NCBI GenBank assembly: GCA_905214525.1
Contig: CAJMMN010000027.1
Span: 1 to 33,713 of the forward strand
DNA: 33,713 bases
Reading direction: 5' to 3'
From: an uncultured bacterium
Lineage (GTDB): Bacteria > Actinomycetota > Coriobacteriia > Coriobacteriales > Coriobacteriaceae
This document shows, piece by piece, positions 16,091 to 23,249 of this stretch. The notes below the pieces were generated by a model. The model worked only from the letters and a program-made list of their open reading frames with translations. It searched no databases and was not told where the DNA came from. The position numbers and the translations under genes were made by a program. Numbering within the stretch: the first letter of the stretch is position 1; each line of letters starts with the position of its first letter.

Positions 16091-17083
16091 ATGACTACTC
16101 AGGAACAGGTTAAGGATGTCGTCTCCCAGGTTTTGGCTGACAAGGCAGACAAGGGCGGCATCAAGCGCGTTGTGTGGATCGGCGCCGGCGGATCTAACGG
16201 TGGTAACTATCCTGCTCAGTACTTTATGGAGCACGAGGCTACGCAGGTCGTGAGCTCCAGCTACACCAGCAACGAGTTCGTGCACGCAACCCCTGCCTAC
16301 GTCAACGAGAACACCCTGGCCGTCGTCGTGTCCATGCGCGGCACCAAGGAGACCATCGTCGCCGCCCAGGTCGCCAAGGACCACGGCGCCAGCACCATCG
16401 CCATCTATGTTGACGAGTCCGGCCTCACCGAGGTCTGCGACTACAAGATCCAGTACGACAGCTTGGCCGTTGACGAGTCTTGCATGGGCCGCACCAACTC
16501 CGCCGTCGTGACCATGATCGCCATGGAGCTCACGCAGCAGACCGAGGGCTATGCCGAGTACGAGACCGCTATGGCCGCGTTCGACTTGGTCGACCCCATC
16601 TATCGCAAGGCCGTCGAGTACACCCGTCCGCTCGCTGCTAAGTGGGCCGAGCAGAACGCCGACAAGCCCTGCATCAACGTCATGGCCCAGGGCCCGCTCT
16701 TTGGTGCCGCCTACGTCTTTAGCATCTGCAACGTGCAGGAGATGCTGCAGATCGACTCCTGCACCATCAACACCTGCGACTTCTTCCACGGCCCCTTCGA
16801 GATTCTGGACAAGCGTACCTCGCTGTTCCAGCTCATCAGCGTCGGCCGCAGCCGCTGCAACGACGAGCGCGGCATCCGTTTTGTCAATCAGTACGGTGGC
16901 GAGCGCGTCTACCAGCTCGACGCCAAGGAGCTCGGCCTCAACGACATCAAGGACAGCGTGAGCGAGTACTTCAACCACCTGATCTTTGCCCCGATCCTCA
17001 ACAACGTGTACATGCGCGCGCTTTCTGCCGTCACCCACAAGGACTACATGACGCGCCGCTACATGTGGAAGCTGGACTACTAA
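16091..17083 (+). CDS. SIS-domain sugar-phosphate deglycase SIS1 (GfrE/GfrF/FrlB-like)
   Basis: A 330-residue protein with two SIS domains (about 20-150 and 190-320), of the family that splits 6-phosphorylated Amadori compounds into hexose 6-phosphate and free amine in the cytosol. The family's catalytic Glu and His, 16 residues apart in FraB (Glu214/His230), are present as Glu217 and His233 in the EMLQ...FFHGPFE block. The C-terminus RRYMWKLDY is shared with SIS2. ATG 16091 has GAAAGG upstream. It differs from the other two by FFHGPFE instead of YFHGPFE and by SMRGTKE in the phosphate loop, suggesting a different substrate. GntR1 is divergent and probably its repressor. No dedicated importer is adjacent; the PTS 1.6 kb downstream may serve it. 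Exact substrate unproven. Confidence 0.88.
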   Translation: MTTQEQVKDVVSQVLADKADKGGIKRVVWIGAGGSNGGNYPAQYFMEHEATQVVSSSYTSNEFVHATPAYVNENTLAVVVSMRGTKETIVAAQVAKDHGASTIAIYVDESGLTEVCDYKIQYDSLAVDESCMGRTNSAVVTMIAMELTQQTEGYAEYETAMAAFDLVDPIYRKAVEYTRPLAAKWAEQNADKPCINVMAQGPLFGAAYVFSICNVQEMLQIDSCTINTCDFFHGPFEILDKRTSLFQLISVGRSRCNDERGIRFVNQYGGERVYQLDAKELGLNDIKDSVSEYFNHLIFAPILNNVYMRALSAVTHKDYMTRRYMWKLDY

Positions 17084-17085
17084 GA

Positions 17086-17230
17086 GTTACGCGGTTTTAC
17101 CAAACCGCGTAACGGCTCGACGCTGCGCGGACCGCATTTGGACAATCTGACGTTCAACTTCAAGGGCGCGACCAGAAGGTCAGCGCCCTTTCGTTTCACG
17201 CCACCTTGCCTCAAATGCGGCCCGCTCGCT
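17086..17230 (+). ncRNA. Structured three-hairpin 3' element, copy 1
   Basis: It begins two bases after the SIS1 stop. Hairpin 1 is GTTACGCGGTTT-TACC-AAACCGCGTAAC-like: 12 perfect pairs (17086-17097 / 17102-17113) with loop TACC. Then CGACGCTGCGCG. An outer stem (17127-17140 / 17212-17225) encloses the conserved GACAATCTGACGTTCAA and an inner hairpin, AAGGGCGC / GCGCCCTT capped by GACC-AGAA-GGTC. The inner hairpin is followed by TTCGTTT and may terminate. Copy 2 (25440-25585) keeps the loops and linkers but changes both sides of each stem together. Confidence 0.7.
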
Positions 17231-17261
17231 GACTTATGCTCAACCAGCGGTGCCTTAGACG

Positions 17262-17305
17262 TTGGGGACGTTCTTAAATGACTAGTCATTTGGGAACGTC
17301 CCCAA
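17262..17305. repeat. GGGAC-core palindrome R3
   Basis: Outer arms TTGGGGACGTTC (17262-17273) and GAACGTCCCCAA (17294-17305) are perfect, and the centre AAATGACTAGTCATTT (17276-17291) is itself a perfect palindrome. Its first 26 bases recur in reverse complement at 25702-25727 with one mismatch. Confidence 0.92.
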
Positions 17306-17358
17306 TGAGTATGTGGGGAAGCAGATTTTTCCGTTCGGCGATTTGTGTCTTGAAAAAT

Positions 17359-17378
17359 GTATATAACGACTATAACGT
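17359..17378. promoter_or_regulatory. Promoter/operator region of the EamA gene
   Basis: Two TATAACG heptamers start at 17362 and 17371. GTATATAACG (17359-17368) is the exact reverse complement of a 10-mer in front of GntR2 (24666-24675). A TTGAAA (17350-17355) lies 15 bp before TATAAC (17371-17376). The shared 10-mer suggests control by GntR2. Confidence 0.45.
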
Positions 17379-17417
17379 AGTGTGAAACATATTGGAAACA
17401 ATACCGAGGAGGCTGCG

Positions 17418-18500
17418 TTGAAGAAAAGCAATCTGGGCTATGTGCTGGTGCTGATCGCCGCGCTTATGTGGGGCAGCATCGGAATCTTTGTAAACGGCAT
17501 CTCGGCCATGGGCGTTACGTCCCAGAGTATGGCTGCCTTTCGCTTGTTGGTCGGAGCGCTTATCTTGGCGCCGGTCCTGATGTTTATGGGCTGCCGTCCG
17601 GGTGAGGGGTCTACCGTGGCTCAGGGTCCGCTGGCCCTGTTCAAGGCAAGCCCTAAAGAGCTTGTTCCCTGCGCGCTTGTCGGTATCGTCGGTTTGGCCG
17701 CCGCCAACACTTGCTATTACGAGTGTATGGGCGAGGTGGGCATGTCCACGGCCTCGGTGCTGCTCTATACCTCGCCGGTGTTTGGCGTCGTGCTCGGCCG
17801 CGTGCTTTATCGCGAGGACGTGACCCCCAACAAGCTCGTTGCCATCGCTTTTAACATAGGGGGCTGTGTACTTGCAGTAACTAATGGCGACCTTTCCGGT
17901 TTCCATTTTTCGGTTTGGGGCGTCACGTCGGGCGTGATTGCAGGCTTTTGCGGGGCGTCGCTCGCGGTGTTTAGCCGGATAGCAACCAAGACGGTCCACC
18001 CGCTGGCTGTCACGTTTTGGGGCCTTGTTTTTGGCGGTGCGGTTATGGCGGCTATCGCGGCTCCGTGGCCGGATGTCGCCGCGGCGATGTCGCCACAGCT
18101 GCTGCTGCTGTTCCTTGGCTTTGGACTCATCCCCACAGCCGTGGCTTACATCTTATATATGCAGGGTCTGTCCATGGGGCTCGAGACATCGAAAGTTCCC
18201 GTCGTAATGTCTTTCGAGACGGTCGTCACCGTACTGGTGGGCATTGGTGTCTATGCCGAGTCCGCCGGCGCGATCAAGGTCCTGGGTATTGTGCTGGTGC
18301 TCATGTCCATCCTGATTATGAACACCGACTTCTCCAAGCTGCGCAACAGTGTATTTGTCGGTCATGTCGCTGAGAGCATGACCTTTAAGCCCAACGCGTG
18401 GTGGACGGAGAAAACGCAGGACATGGATCTGTTTAAGGAGCGCACCGGCATCGCGCTGGAGCCCACCGTGCAGGAAAGCCCCTGGTACTTCGTGCGATAG
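17418..18500 (+). CDS. EamA-family (DMT superfamily) transporter with C-terminal extension
   Basis: A 360-residue inner-membrane protein with ten predicted helices in two EamA repeats (about 5-140 and 160-300), starting GYVLVLIAALMWGSIGIF. Family members export or import amino acids, nucleosides and other metabolites. The TTG at 17418 is preferred because GAGGAGG ends five bases before it; a GTG at 17382 has no ribosome site. A hydrophilic tail of about 55 residues (SKLRNSVFVGHVAESMTFKP onward, Trp-rich, ending ESPWYFVR) is longer than usual and of unknown role. It lies between SIS1 and the PTS operon and has CGTTATA-type sites upstream. Release of the amine freed by deglycation, or uptake of the conjugate, are possible roles, but both are guesses. 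Confidence 0.88.
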   Translation: MKKSNLGYVLVLIAALMWGSIGIFVNGISAMGVTSQSMAAFRLLVGALILAPVLMFMGCRPGEGSTVAQGPLALFKASPKELVPCALVGIVGLAAANTCYYECMGEVGMSTASVLLYTSPVFGVVLGRVLYREDVTPNKLVAIAFNIGGCVLAVTNGDLSGFHFSVWGVTSGVIAGFCGASLAVFSRIATKTVHPLAVTFWGLVFGGAVMAAIAAPWPDVAAAMSPQLLLLFLGFGLIPTAVAYILYMQGLSMGLETSKVPVVMSFETVVTVLVGIGVYAESAGAIKVLGIVLVLMSILIMNTDFSKLRNSVFVGHVAESMTFKPNAWWTEKTQDMDLFKERTGIALEPTVQESPWYFVR

Positions 18501-18520
18501 GGGATTGCGCGCAGGGTCCG

Positions 18521-18563
18521 ACTTGGGGTTATCCCGCCAGTGCCGGCCTGCCCAGCCCCAACG
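18521..18563 (+). terminator. Weak hairpin after the EamA gene
   Basis: TTGGGG and CCCCAA pair around a GC-rich 27-base loop, with only CGTTT afterwards. It may be a weak terminator for the EamA gene. Confidence 0.3.
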
Positions 18564-18640
18564 TTTCAAGTACGTTAAACCCGTCAACGGTCGATTTTCA
18601 CCCGCGAACGGTCTTTATACTAATTAACAATATCCGCAAC

Positions 18641-18660
18641 GTATAAGACGTTATAATGAC
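18641..18660. promoter_or_regulatory. PTS operon -10 box with overlapping candidate operator
   Basis: TATAAGACGTTATA (18643-18656) is a dyad that overlaps a perfect TATAAT -10 box (18652-18657). AGACGTTATA (18646-18655) recurs exactly in front of GntR2 (24663-24672). No good -35 is seen at 17 bp, consistent with an activated or weak basal promoter. Binding here would block RNA polymerase. Confidence 0.6.
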
Positions 18661-18683
18661 AATAACGAAAAGGAGGAGGCAAG

Positions 18684-19607
18684 ATGAATCAGATCATTCT
18701 CGCATCTCATGGCGGCCTGGCAGCAGGCGCCAAAGACACGCTCGAGATGGTTCTCGGCGACGTGTCGAACGTCCACGTCGTGTCGCTTGCTCGTGACGAC
18801 AAGGAGCCCATCACCAACAAGGTGGACGCCATGATCGCCACGTTCAACGCGGACGACACCGTCTATGTGCTGACCGATATGCTCGGCAGCTCGGTCAACA
18901 ACAGCATGGTCGAGCTTTCCCGCAACGGTGCGGCATTCACGGTGATCAGCGGTTTCAACATTCCGCTGGCACTGACGCTCGCTATGAGCCCCGCCCCCGT
19001 CAAGGGTGCCGAGCTCGCGGCCCTCATCAACGAGGCCCGCACCGGTCTGACCAACCCCAACGCACCGGTCGAGGTTGCTGCGGCTCCCGCCAAGAAGGCT
19101 AAGGCGCCCCGTCACAGCTCCGGTCCCGCCAAGATCGTCCTCGCACGTCTTGACTACCGTCTGCTGCACGGCCAGGTCGTCTTTACCTGGACCACCAAGG
19201 TTCAGGCCGAGCGCATCATCGTCGTCGACAACGCTGCCGCCAACGATGACATCAAGAAGGGCGCTCTTAAGCTGGCCAAGCCCCAGGGCGTGCGCCTGAA
19301 CGTCTTCACCGTTGAGCGTGCCCTTGCCAAGATGGACAAGCTCAACACCCTCGGCGAGCGCGTCATGTTCGTCTTTGGCAACACGGCCGAGATGCTGCAG
19401 TTCTGCCAGGGCTACAAGCTCGACGCCATCAACCTGGGCGCCACCGCCAACCACGACGGTGCCGAGCAGGTCGGCGGCAAGGACAGCTCCGTCTTCTTCG
19501 ATGCCACCCAGAAGGCCGACATCAACCAGCTGCTCGACATGGGCGTCAAGCTCTACGTCCAGCAGACCCCCACGTATCAGAGCGTCGACATCGACGCCAA
19601 GCTGTAA
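18684..19607 (+). CDS. PTS mannose-class IIAB component
   Basis: A 307-residue fused phosphocarrier. The IIA domain (about 1-120) accepts phosphate from HPr on His9 in ILASHGGLAAG. An Ala/Pro/Lys linker (about 122-147) leads to the IIB domain (150-307), phosphorylated on His162 in RLDYRLLHGQVVFTW, which passes phosphate to the incoming sugar. It is cytosolic and associated with IIC/IID. It opens a PTS operon with AAGGAGGAGG before the ATG. Related gfr systems import glucoselysine and fructoselysine; ordinary mannose, glucose or sorbose transport is the alternative. The neighbouring SIS2 gene favours an Amadori substrate. Codon use is strongly biased to C-ending codons, suggesting high expression. 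Confidence 0.95.
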   Translation: MNQIILASHGGLAAGAKDTLEMVLGDVSNVHVVSLARDDKEPITNKVDAMIATFNADDTVYVLTDMLGSSVNNSMVELSRNGAAFTVISGFNIPLALTLAMSPAPVKGAELAALINEARTGLTNPNAPVEVAAAPAKKAKAPRHSSGPAKIVLARLDYRLLHGQVVFTWTTKVQAERIIVVDNAAANDDIKKGALKLAKPQGVRLNVFTVERALAKMDKLNTLGERVMFVFGNTAEMLQFCQGYKLDAINLGATANHDGAEQVGGKDSSVFFDATQKADINQLLDMGVKLYVQQTPTYQSVDIDAKL

Positions 19608-19643
19608 TCAACCAGGCTTTTGCCTGACTGAAAGGAGAAGGGT

Positions 19644-20438
19644 ATGAATACGTTCATCAGTGCGGTGCTCGTCGGCCTCGTCGGCGTGTTCTGCATGTGG
19701 GACTCCCGCCTGCTCGGCCGTCTTAACTTCGAGCAGCCCCTCGTTGGCGCCACGCTCGTCGGTCTGCTGCTGGGCGATGTGCCCACCGGCCTTGCCGTCG
19801 GTGCCGCCGTCGAGCTCGTGTCCATGGGCCTGGTGCAGGTCGGCGCCGCCGTTCCGCCCGATATGGTCCTGGGCGGCATCGTGGCCGCTGCCTTCGCGTG
19901 CCTGACCGATGCTTCCGCCGAGACCGCCATGACGATCGCCATCCCGGTCGCCGTCCTGGGTCAGCTCCTCGGCATCGTGTTCCGTTCCATCATCGCCGCC
20001 CTCACCCATGTGGCCGATAGCGCGATTGATAACGGCAAGTTCAAGACCGCCTACCGCATGCACATCTGCGCCGGCTCCGGTCTGTACGCCATCATGTACT
20101 TCCTGCCGATCTTCCTGGCCGTCTTTGTCGGTACCGACCTGGTCCAAGCCATCGTCAACATGGTTCCCGAGTGGCTGTCCGTTGGTCTGAACGTCTCGAC
20201 CAAGATCATGACCGCCTACGGTCTGGCCCTGCTGCTCACCATGATGATCAAGAAGGGTATGACCCCGTTCCTGTTCATCGGTTTCCTGCTCGCCGCCTAC
20301 CTCAACCTGTCCGTCATCGCGGTCGCTCTGATCGGTGTGTGCCTGGCTATCGTCTTCATGGGCTTCAAGTTCAATGGCTCCCATGCAGCCGCCGGTGTCG
20401 ATTCCGACTACGATCCGCTCGAAGACGACGAAGACTAA
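19644..20438 (+). CDS. PTS mannose-class IIC component
   Basis: A 264-residue integral membrane protein of the mannose-family EIIC, forming the sugar channel with IID. It has about seven hydrophobic segments. Family landmarks are LVGLLLGDVPTGLAVGAAVE and LVSMGLVQVGAAVPPDMVLG. The C-terminus is acidic (DSDYDPLEDDED). The ATG at 19644 follows GAAAGGAGAAGGG, 36 bases after IIAB; IID begins 13 bases after the stop. Co-transcription with IIAB and IID is clear from spacing. Confidence 0.95.
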   Translation: MNTFISAVLVGLVGVFCMWDSRLLGRLNFEQPLVGATLVGLLLGDVPTGLAVGAAVELVSMGLVQVGAAVPPDMVLGGIVAAAFACLTDASAETAMTIAIPVAVLGQLLGIVFRSIIAALTHVADSAIDNGKFKTAYRMHICAGSGLYAIMYFLPIFLAVFVGTDLVQAIVNMVPEWLSVGLNVSTKIMTAYGLALLLTMMIKKGMTPFLFIGFLLAAYLNLSVIAVALIGVCLAIVFMGFKFNGSHAAAGVDSDYDPLEDDED

Positions 20439-20451
20439 GGAGGAACACACT

Positions 20452-21285
20452 ATGGCAACCGCAACCAAGGACGTGTCCCTGAACAAGAAGGTCAGCCAGT
20501 TCTTCTGGCGCTCCTGGGCCATCCAGGCCTCTTGGAACTACGAGCGTCAGATGAACATGGGCTTCCTCTACGGCATGGTCCCCACGCTCGATCGCCTCTA
20601 TCCGGACGAGTCCGACCCCAAGCAGCTCGCTGCTAAGAAAGAGGCTTACCACCGTCACATGGCGTTCTACAACTGCACCCCGCAGACGAGCGCTTTTGTC
20701 CTAGGCCTCGCCGCCTCCATGGAGGAGGAGTACGCCAAGGATCCCGAGAACTTCGATCCCGATTCGATTAACGCGGTCAAGACCTCCCTCATGGGCCCGC
20801 TTTCCGGCATCGGTGACTCTTTCTTCCAGGGCACCATCCGCGTTATCGCCTTTGGCCTGGGCGTTCAGCTGGCTCAGCAGGGCTCCATCATGGGTCCGAT
20901 CCTGGCCATGCTCATCTCCATTGTGCCCTCCGTGCTGATCACGTGGTTCGCTGCCAAGATCGGCTACCAGGGCGGCCACGAGTACCTGAGCAAGCTCCAG
21001 GGTGGCGACCTCATGGAGAAGCTCATGTATGTCTGCGGCATCGTGGGTCTTATGTCCGTGGGCGGCATGATCGCTACGCTGATCGGCGCCACCACCCCGC
21101 TGCAGTTCGCTGACGGCACCGTCGTGATCCAGGACATCCTGGACGGCATGATGCCCCAGATGATCTCCCTTGGCCTCACCGGCCTTATGTACTGGCTCAT
21201 CAAGAAGAACGTCAACACCGGTTGGCTTCTCGTGATCGCCATCGTGGGCGGCATCGCCCTCTCCGCGGCCGGCATCCTGGCCTAG
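20452..21285 (+). CDS. PTS mannose-class IID component
   Basis: A 277-residue mannose-family EIID, the second membrane subunit of the transporter. It starts with a soluble segment containing FFWRSWAIQASWNYERQMN and FLYGMVPTL, typical of the family, then GPLSGIGDSFFQGTIR, and ends with several hydrophobic helices. The ATG at 20452 with AAGGAGG upstream is used; an in-frame ATG further upstream lies inside the IIC gene. After the stop there is a 191-bp gap with three hairpins before SIS2, which may lower SIS2 expression relative to the PTS. Confidence 0.95.
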   Translation: MATATKDVSLNKKVSQFFWRSWAIQASWNYERQMNMGFLYGMVPTLDRLYPDESDPKQLAAKKEAYHRHMAFYNCTPQTSAFVLGLAASMEEEYAKDPENFDPDSINAVKTSLMGPLSGIGDSFFQGTIRVIAFGLGVQLAQQGSIMGPILAMLISIVPSVLITWFAAKIGYQGGHEYLSKLQGGDLMEKLMYVCGIVGLMSVGGMIATLIGATTPLQFADGTVVIQDILDGMMPQMISLGLTGLMYWLIKKNVNTGWLLVIAIVGGIALSAAGILA

Positions 21286-21310
21286 TCGCGACCCAGCGCT
21301 TCCCCCGGGG

Positions 21311-21341
21311 GCCTGCCTGGCATCCCATACCCCAGGCAGGC
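21311..21341 (+). terminator. GC hairpin after the IID gene, possible partial terminator
   Basis: GCCTGCCTGG (21311-21320) pairs perfectly with CCAGGCAGGC (21332-21341). It is followed by CTTCCATCCC rather than a T run, so termination would be weak. It could also protect the 3' end of the PTS part of the transcript. Confidence 0.5.
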
Positions 21342-21355
21342 TTCCATCCCTAACA

Positions 21356-21384
21356 TGTGACAAAGGGATAGTCCCTTTGTTACA
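21356..21384. repeat. GGGAC-core palindrome R4
   Basis: TGTGACAAAGGG (21356-21367) pairs with CCCTTTGTTACA (21373-21384), with one G-T pair, around ATAGT. It has the same GGGAYAGTCCC-like centre as the other palindromes and lies between IID and SIS2. Confidence 0.75.
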
Positions 21385-21394
21385 TCCTCAACGG

Positions 21395-21439
21395 GCCGGC
21401 GACTCGGTCCTAACTACGGTAACCCTGCGAGCGTCCGGC
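21395..21439 (+). other. Third hairpin in the IID-SIS2 gap
   Basis: GCCGG...CTCG (21395-21406) pairs with CGAG...CCGGC (21428-21439) around a 3x3 internal loop. It ends about 20 bases before the SIS2 ribosome site. It could be a leader element; nothing known is recognised. Confidence 0.35.
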
Positions 21440-21476
21440 AATGTGACGCCGCAACAAATCGAAAGGAATGTGTCAG

Positions 21477-22460
21477 ATGTACGAGATCGACCTTAACCTC
21501 CCTAAGCAGATCGTCGCTGACGTCCTGTCCAACCACGAGATCCACAGCGTCGCTTTCGTCGGCTGCGGTGCTTCCATGTCCGACCTTTACCCCGCCAAGT
21601 ACTTCCTGGCCAACAACACGGACAAGCTGAACGTTCAGATCTTCACCGCTAACGAGTTCAACTACGACACGCCTTCCTGGGTCAACGAGCACACCTTCGT
21701 GATCACCTGCTCCCTGGGTGGCTCCACGCCCGAGACCGTCGAGGCCAACAAGACCGCCAAGAAGCACAACTGCCCGGTCGTCTCCCTCACCAACAAGGCT
21801 GGCTCCGCTCTGACCGTCGATGCCGACCACGTCATCGTTCACGGCTTCCACGCCAACTATGCTGCCAAGTGCGAGAAGCCTGGCTACGCCATCGCTCTTG
21901 CTGTCGAGATCCTTCAGCAGACCGAGGGCTATGACCACTACGAGGACATGATCACCGGCCTTACCAACGTCTTCGATCTCTGTGAGAACGCCGCTCAGTC
22001 CGCCAAGGGTCTCGCCAAGCAGTTCGCCCAGGACTTCAAGGACGACGAGATGATCTACTTCATGGCCTCCGGTGCCTCCGAGAAGATGGCTTATTCTCAC
22101 GCCGCCTTCCTGTTCACCGAGATGCAGTGGATCGACGCCGCCGCCTACAACACCGGCGAGTACTTCCACGGCCCGTTCGAGGTTTCCACCGAGGGTAAGC
22201 CCTACGTCTTCTTCATGTCCGATGGTGCCACCCGTCCGATGGACGCCCGCGCCCTCACCTTCCTTAAGCGCATGGGCGCCAAGGTCGCTCTGATCGACTC
22301 CAAGGACTACGGTCTGGCCGACGCCGTGCCGGCAAGCGTCGTCACCTACTTCAACCCGCTGCTGCACCTCGCCGTTATGCGCGAGTACGGCAACCAGATC
22401 GCCGAGGCCCGTCAGCACCCGCTGACCATGCGTCGCTACATGTGGAAGCTTTCCTACTAA
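21477..22460 (+). CDS. SIS-domain sugar-phosphate deglycase SIS2 (GfrE/GfrF-like)
   Basis: A 327-residue double-SIS protein, best candidate for the deglycase acting on the product of the adjacent PTS. The catalytic pair expected from FraB (Glu214/His230) falls at Glu215 and His231 in TEMQW...GEYFHGPFE. Phosphate-loop serines lie in GCGASMSD and SLGGSTPE. The C-terminus RRYMWKLSY matches SIS1. Two in-frame ATGs exist; 21477 is preferred because GAAAGGA directly abuts the ATG at 21468 and is properly spaced for 21477. It is probably in the PTS operon, as no separate promoter is evident, with three intervening hairpins. Codon use is strongly biased, as in the PTS genes. The substrate (glucoselysine, fructoselysine or another conjugate) is not determinable. 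Confidence 0.9.
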   Translation: MYEIDLNLPKQIVADVLSNHEIHSVAFVGCGASMSDLYPAKYFLANNTDKLNVQIFTANEFNYDTPSWVNEHTFVITCSLGGSTPETVEANKTAKKHNCPVVSLTNKAGSALTVDADHVIVHGFHANYAAKCEKPGYAIALAVEILQQTEGYDHYEDMITGLTNVFDLCENAAQSAKGLAKQFAQDFKDDEMIYFMASGASEKMAYSHAAFLFTEMQWIDAAAYNTGEYFHGPFEVSTEGKPYVFFMSDGATRPMDARALTFLKRMGAKVALIDSKDYGLADAVPASVVTYFNPLLHLAVMREYGNQIAEARQHPLTMRRYMWKLSY

Positions 22461-22492
22461 TCACAAGTAAGTAGACCTTACGGGTTGATTGA

Positions 22493-22525
22493 AAGGGGAT
22501 GGGGTTTGCGCCCCGTCCCCTTTTT
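22493..22525 (+). terminator. Terminator after SIS2
   Basis: AAGGGGATGGGG (22493-22504) pairs with CCCCGTCCCCTT (22511-22522), with one T-G pair, followed by T residues. It ends the PTS-SIS2 operon. Confidence 0.92.
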
Positions 22526-22571
22526 GCTTTGGGGAGGGCGCGCCCGTCGCGCCGCAAAACCCCAGATAAAA

Positions 22572-22604
22572 CCTACCAAAATAAACCTGTCCCTTTTTGG
22601 CAGG
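22572..22604. repeat. GGGAC-core palindrome R5 (minus-strand copy of R2)
   Basis: The reverse complement matches 14762-14794 at 29 of 33 bases, including GGGACAGGTTTATTTTGG. It lies directly before the HAD ribosome site, so it is probably part of that gene's leader. Confidence 0.88.
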
Positions 22605-22619
22605 TGGGAGGAGATGCGT

Positions 22620-23249
22620 ATGATCAAGGCAGTGCTGTTTGATATGGACGGCGTGCTGGTCGATACCGAGTGGTTCTATAACCGTCGCCGCGTGGCGTTT
22701 ATGGAGGAGAAGGGGTTCCACTTTGACGAGATCCCCGATCTTTCGGGGTCTAACGAGCCTGCCATTTGGGAGGCGCTGGTGCCCGACGATATTGAGCTGC
22801 GCGAGCGTCTGCGCGTGGAGTACAAGCAGGTCTACAGCCCGGACCACCCCGTTCCGTATGCCGAGCTGCTCAACGAGCAGACGGAGCCGGTGATGCGCGA
22901 GCTGCATGAGCGCGGCGTGAAGTGCGCCATCGCGAGCTCGTCCTATCGCGAGCTGATCGACGAGCTGGTGGAGATTGCCGGCATCGCCGACGTGCTGGAC
23001 TACACCATCAGCGGCCACGAGTGCAGTGCGTTTAAGCCCGACGCCGAAATCTACCTGCGTGCCATGGAGGCGCTGGGTATGGAACCTGCCGAGTGCCTGG
23101 TTATCGAGGACTCGCCTTTGGGCATCGAGGCCGGCAAGCGCTCTGGCGCCCGCGTCCTGGCACTGCGTCCGCACGAGGGCGTCAACCTGGATCAGTCCGC
23201 CGCTGATGCCATCATCGATAGCCTCGCCGACATTCTGACCGCTTTATAG
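22620..23249 (+). CDS. HAD-superfamily hydrolase, beta-phosphoglucomutase-like
   Basis: A 209-residue cytosolic HAD enzyme with a helical cap (subclass I). Motif I is DMDGVLVDTE with nucleophile Asp8 and acid/base Asp10; motif II is the Ser in AIASSSYRE; the conserved lysine is in SAFKPDAEIY; motif III is VIEDSPLGIEAG. Members are sugar-phosphate mutases or phosphatases. The ATG at 22620 is correctly spaced from GGGAGGAG; one at 22614 is too close. It lies 159 bases after SIS2, beyond a terminator, so it may be only partly co-expressed. Processing of the sugar phosphate released by the deglycases is a reasonable guess. Confidence 0.9.
   Translation: MIKAVLFDMDGVLVDTEWFYNRRRVAFMEEKGFHFDEIPDLSGSNEPAIWEALVPDDIELRERLRVEYKQVYSPDHPVPYAELLNEQTEPVMRELHERGVKCAIASSSYRELIDELVEIAGIADVLDYTISGHECSAFKPDAEIYLRAMEALGMEPAECLVIEDSPLGIEAGKRSGARVLALRPHEGVNLDQSAADAIIDSLADILTAL

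Noticed and set aside
17086..17417. Riboswitch for the EamA gene in the spacer after SIS1
   Set aside because: The same structure precedes recQ at the other site and starts right after stop codons, so it tracks upstream rather than downstream genes.
21391..21440. rRNA- or tRNA-like fragment before SIS2 (TCCTAACTACGGTAACC)
   Set aside because: It resembles rRNA only by eye over a short span and cannot fold as a tRNA; it is better described as a hairpin in the gap.
22463..22480. Possible relic end of the MITE-like element (AAGTAAGTAGACCTTA)
   Set aside because: It resembles the terminal repeat at 13 of 16 positions but has no partner end, so chance cannot be excluded.
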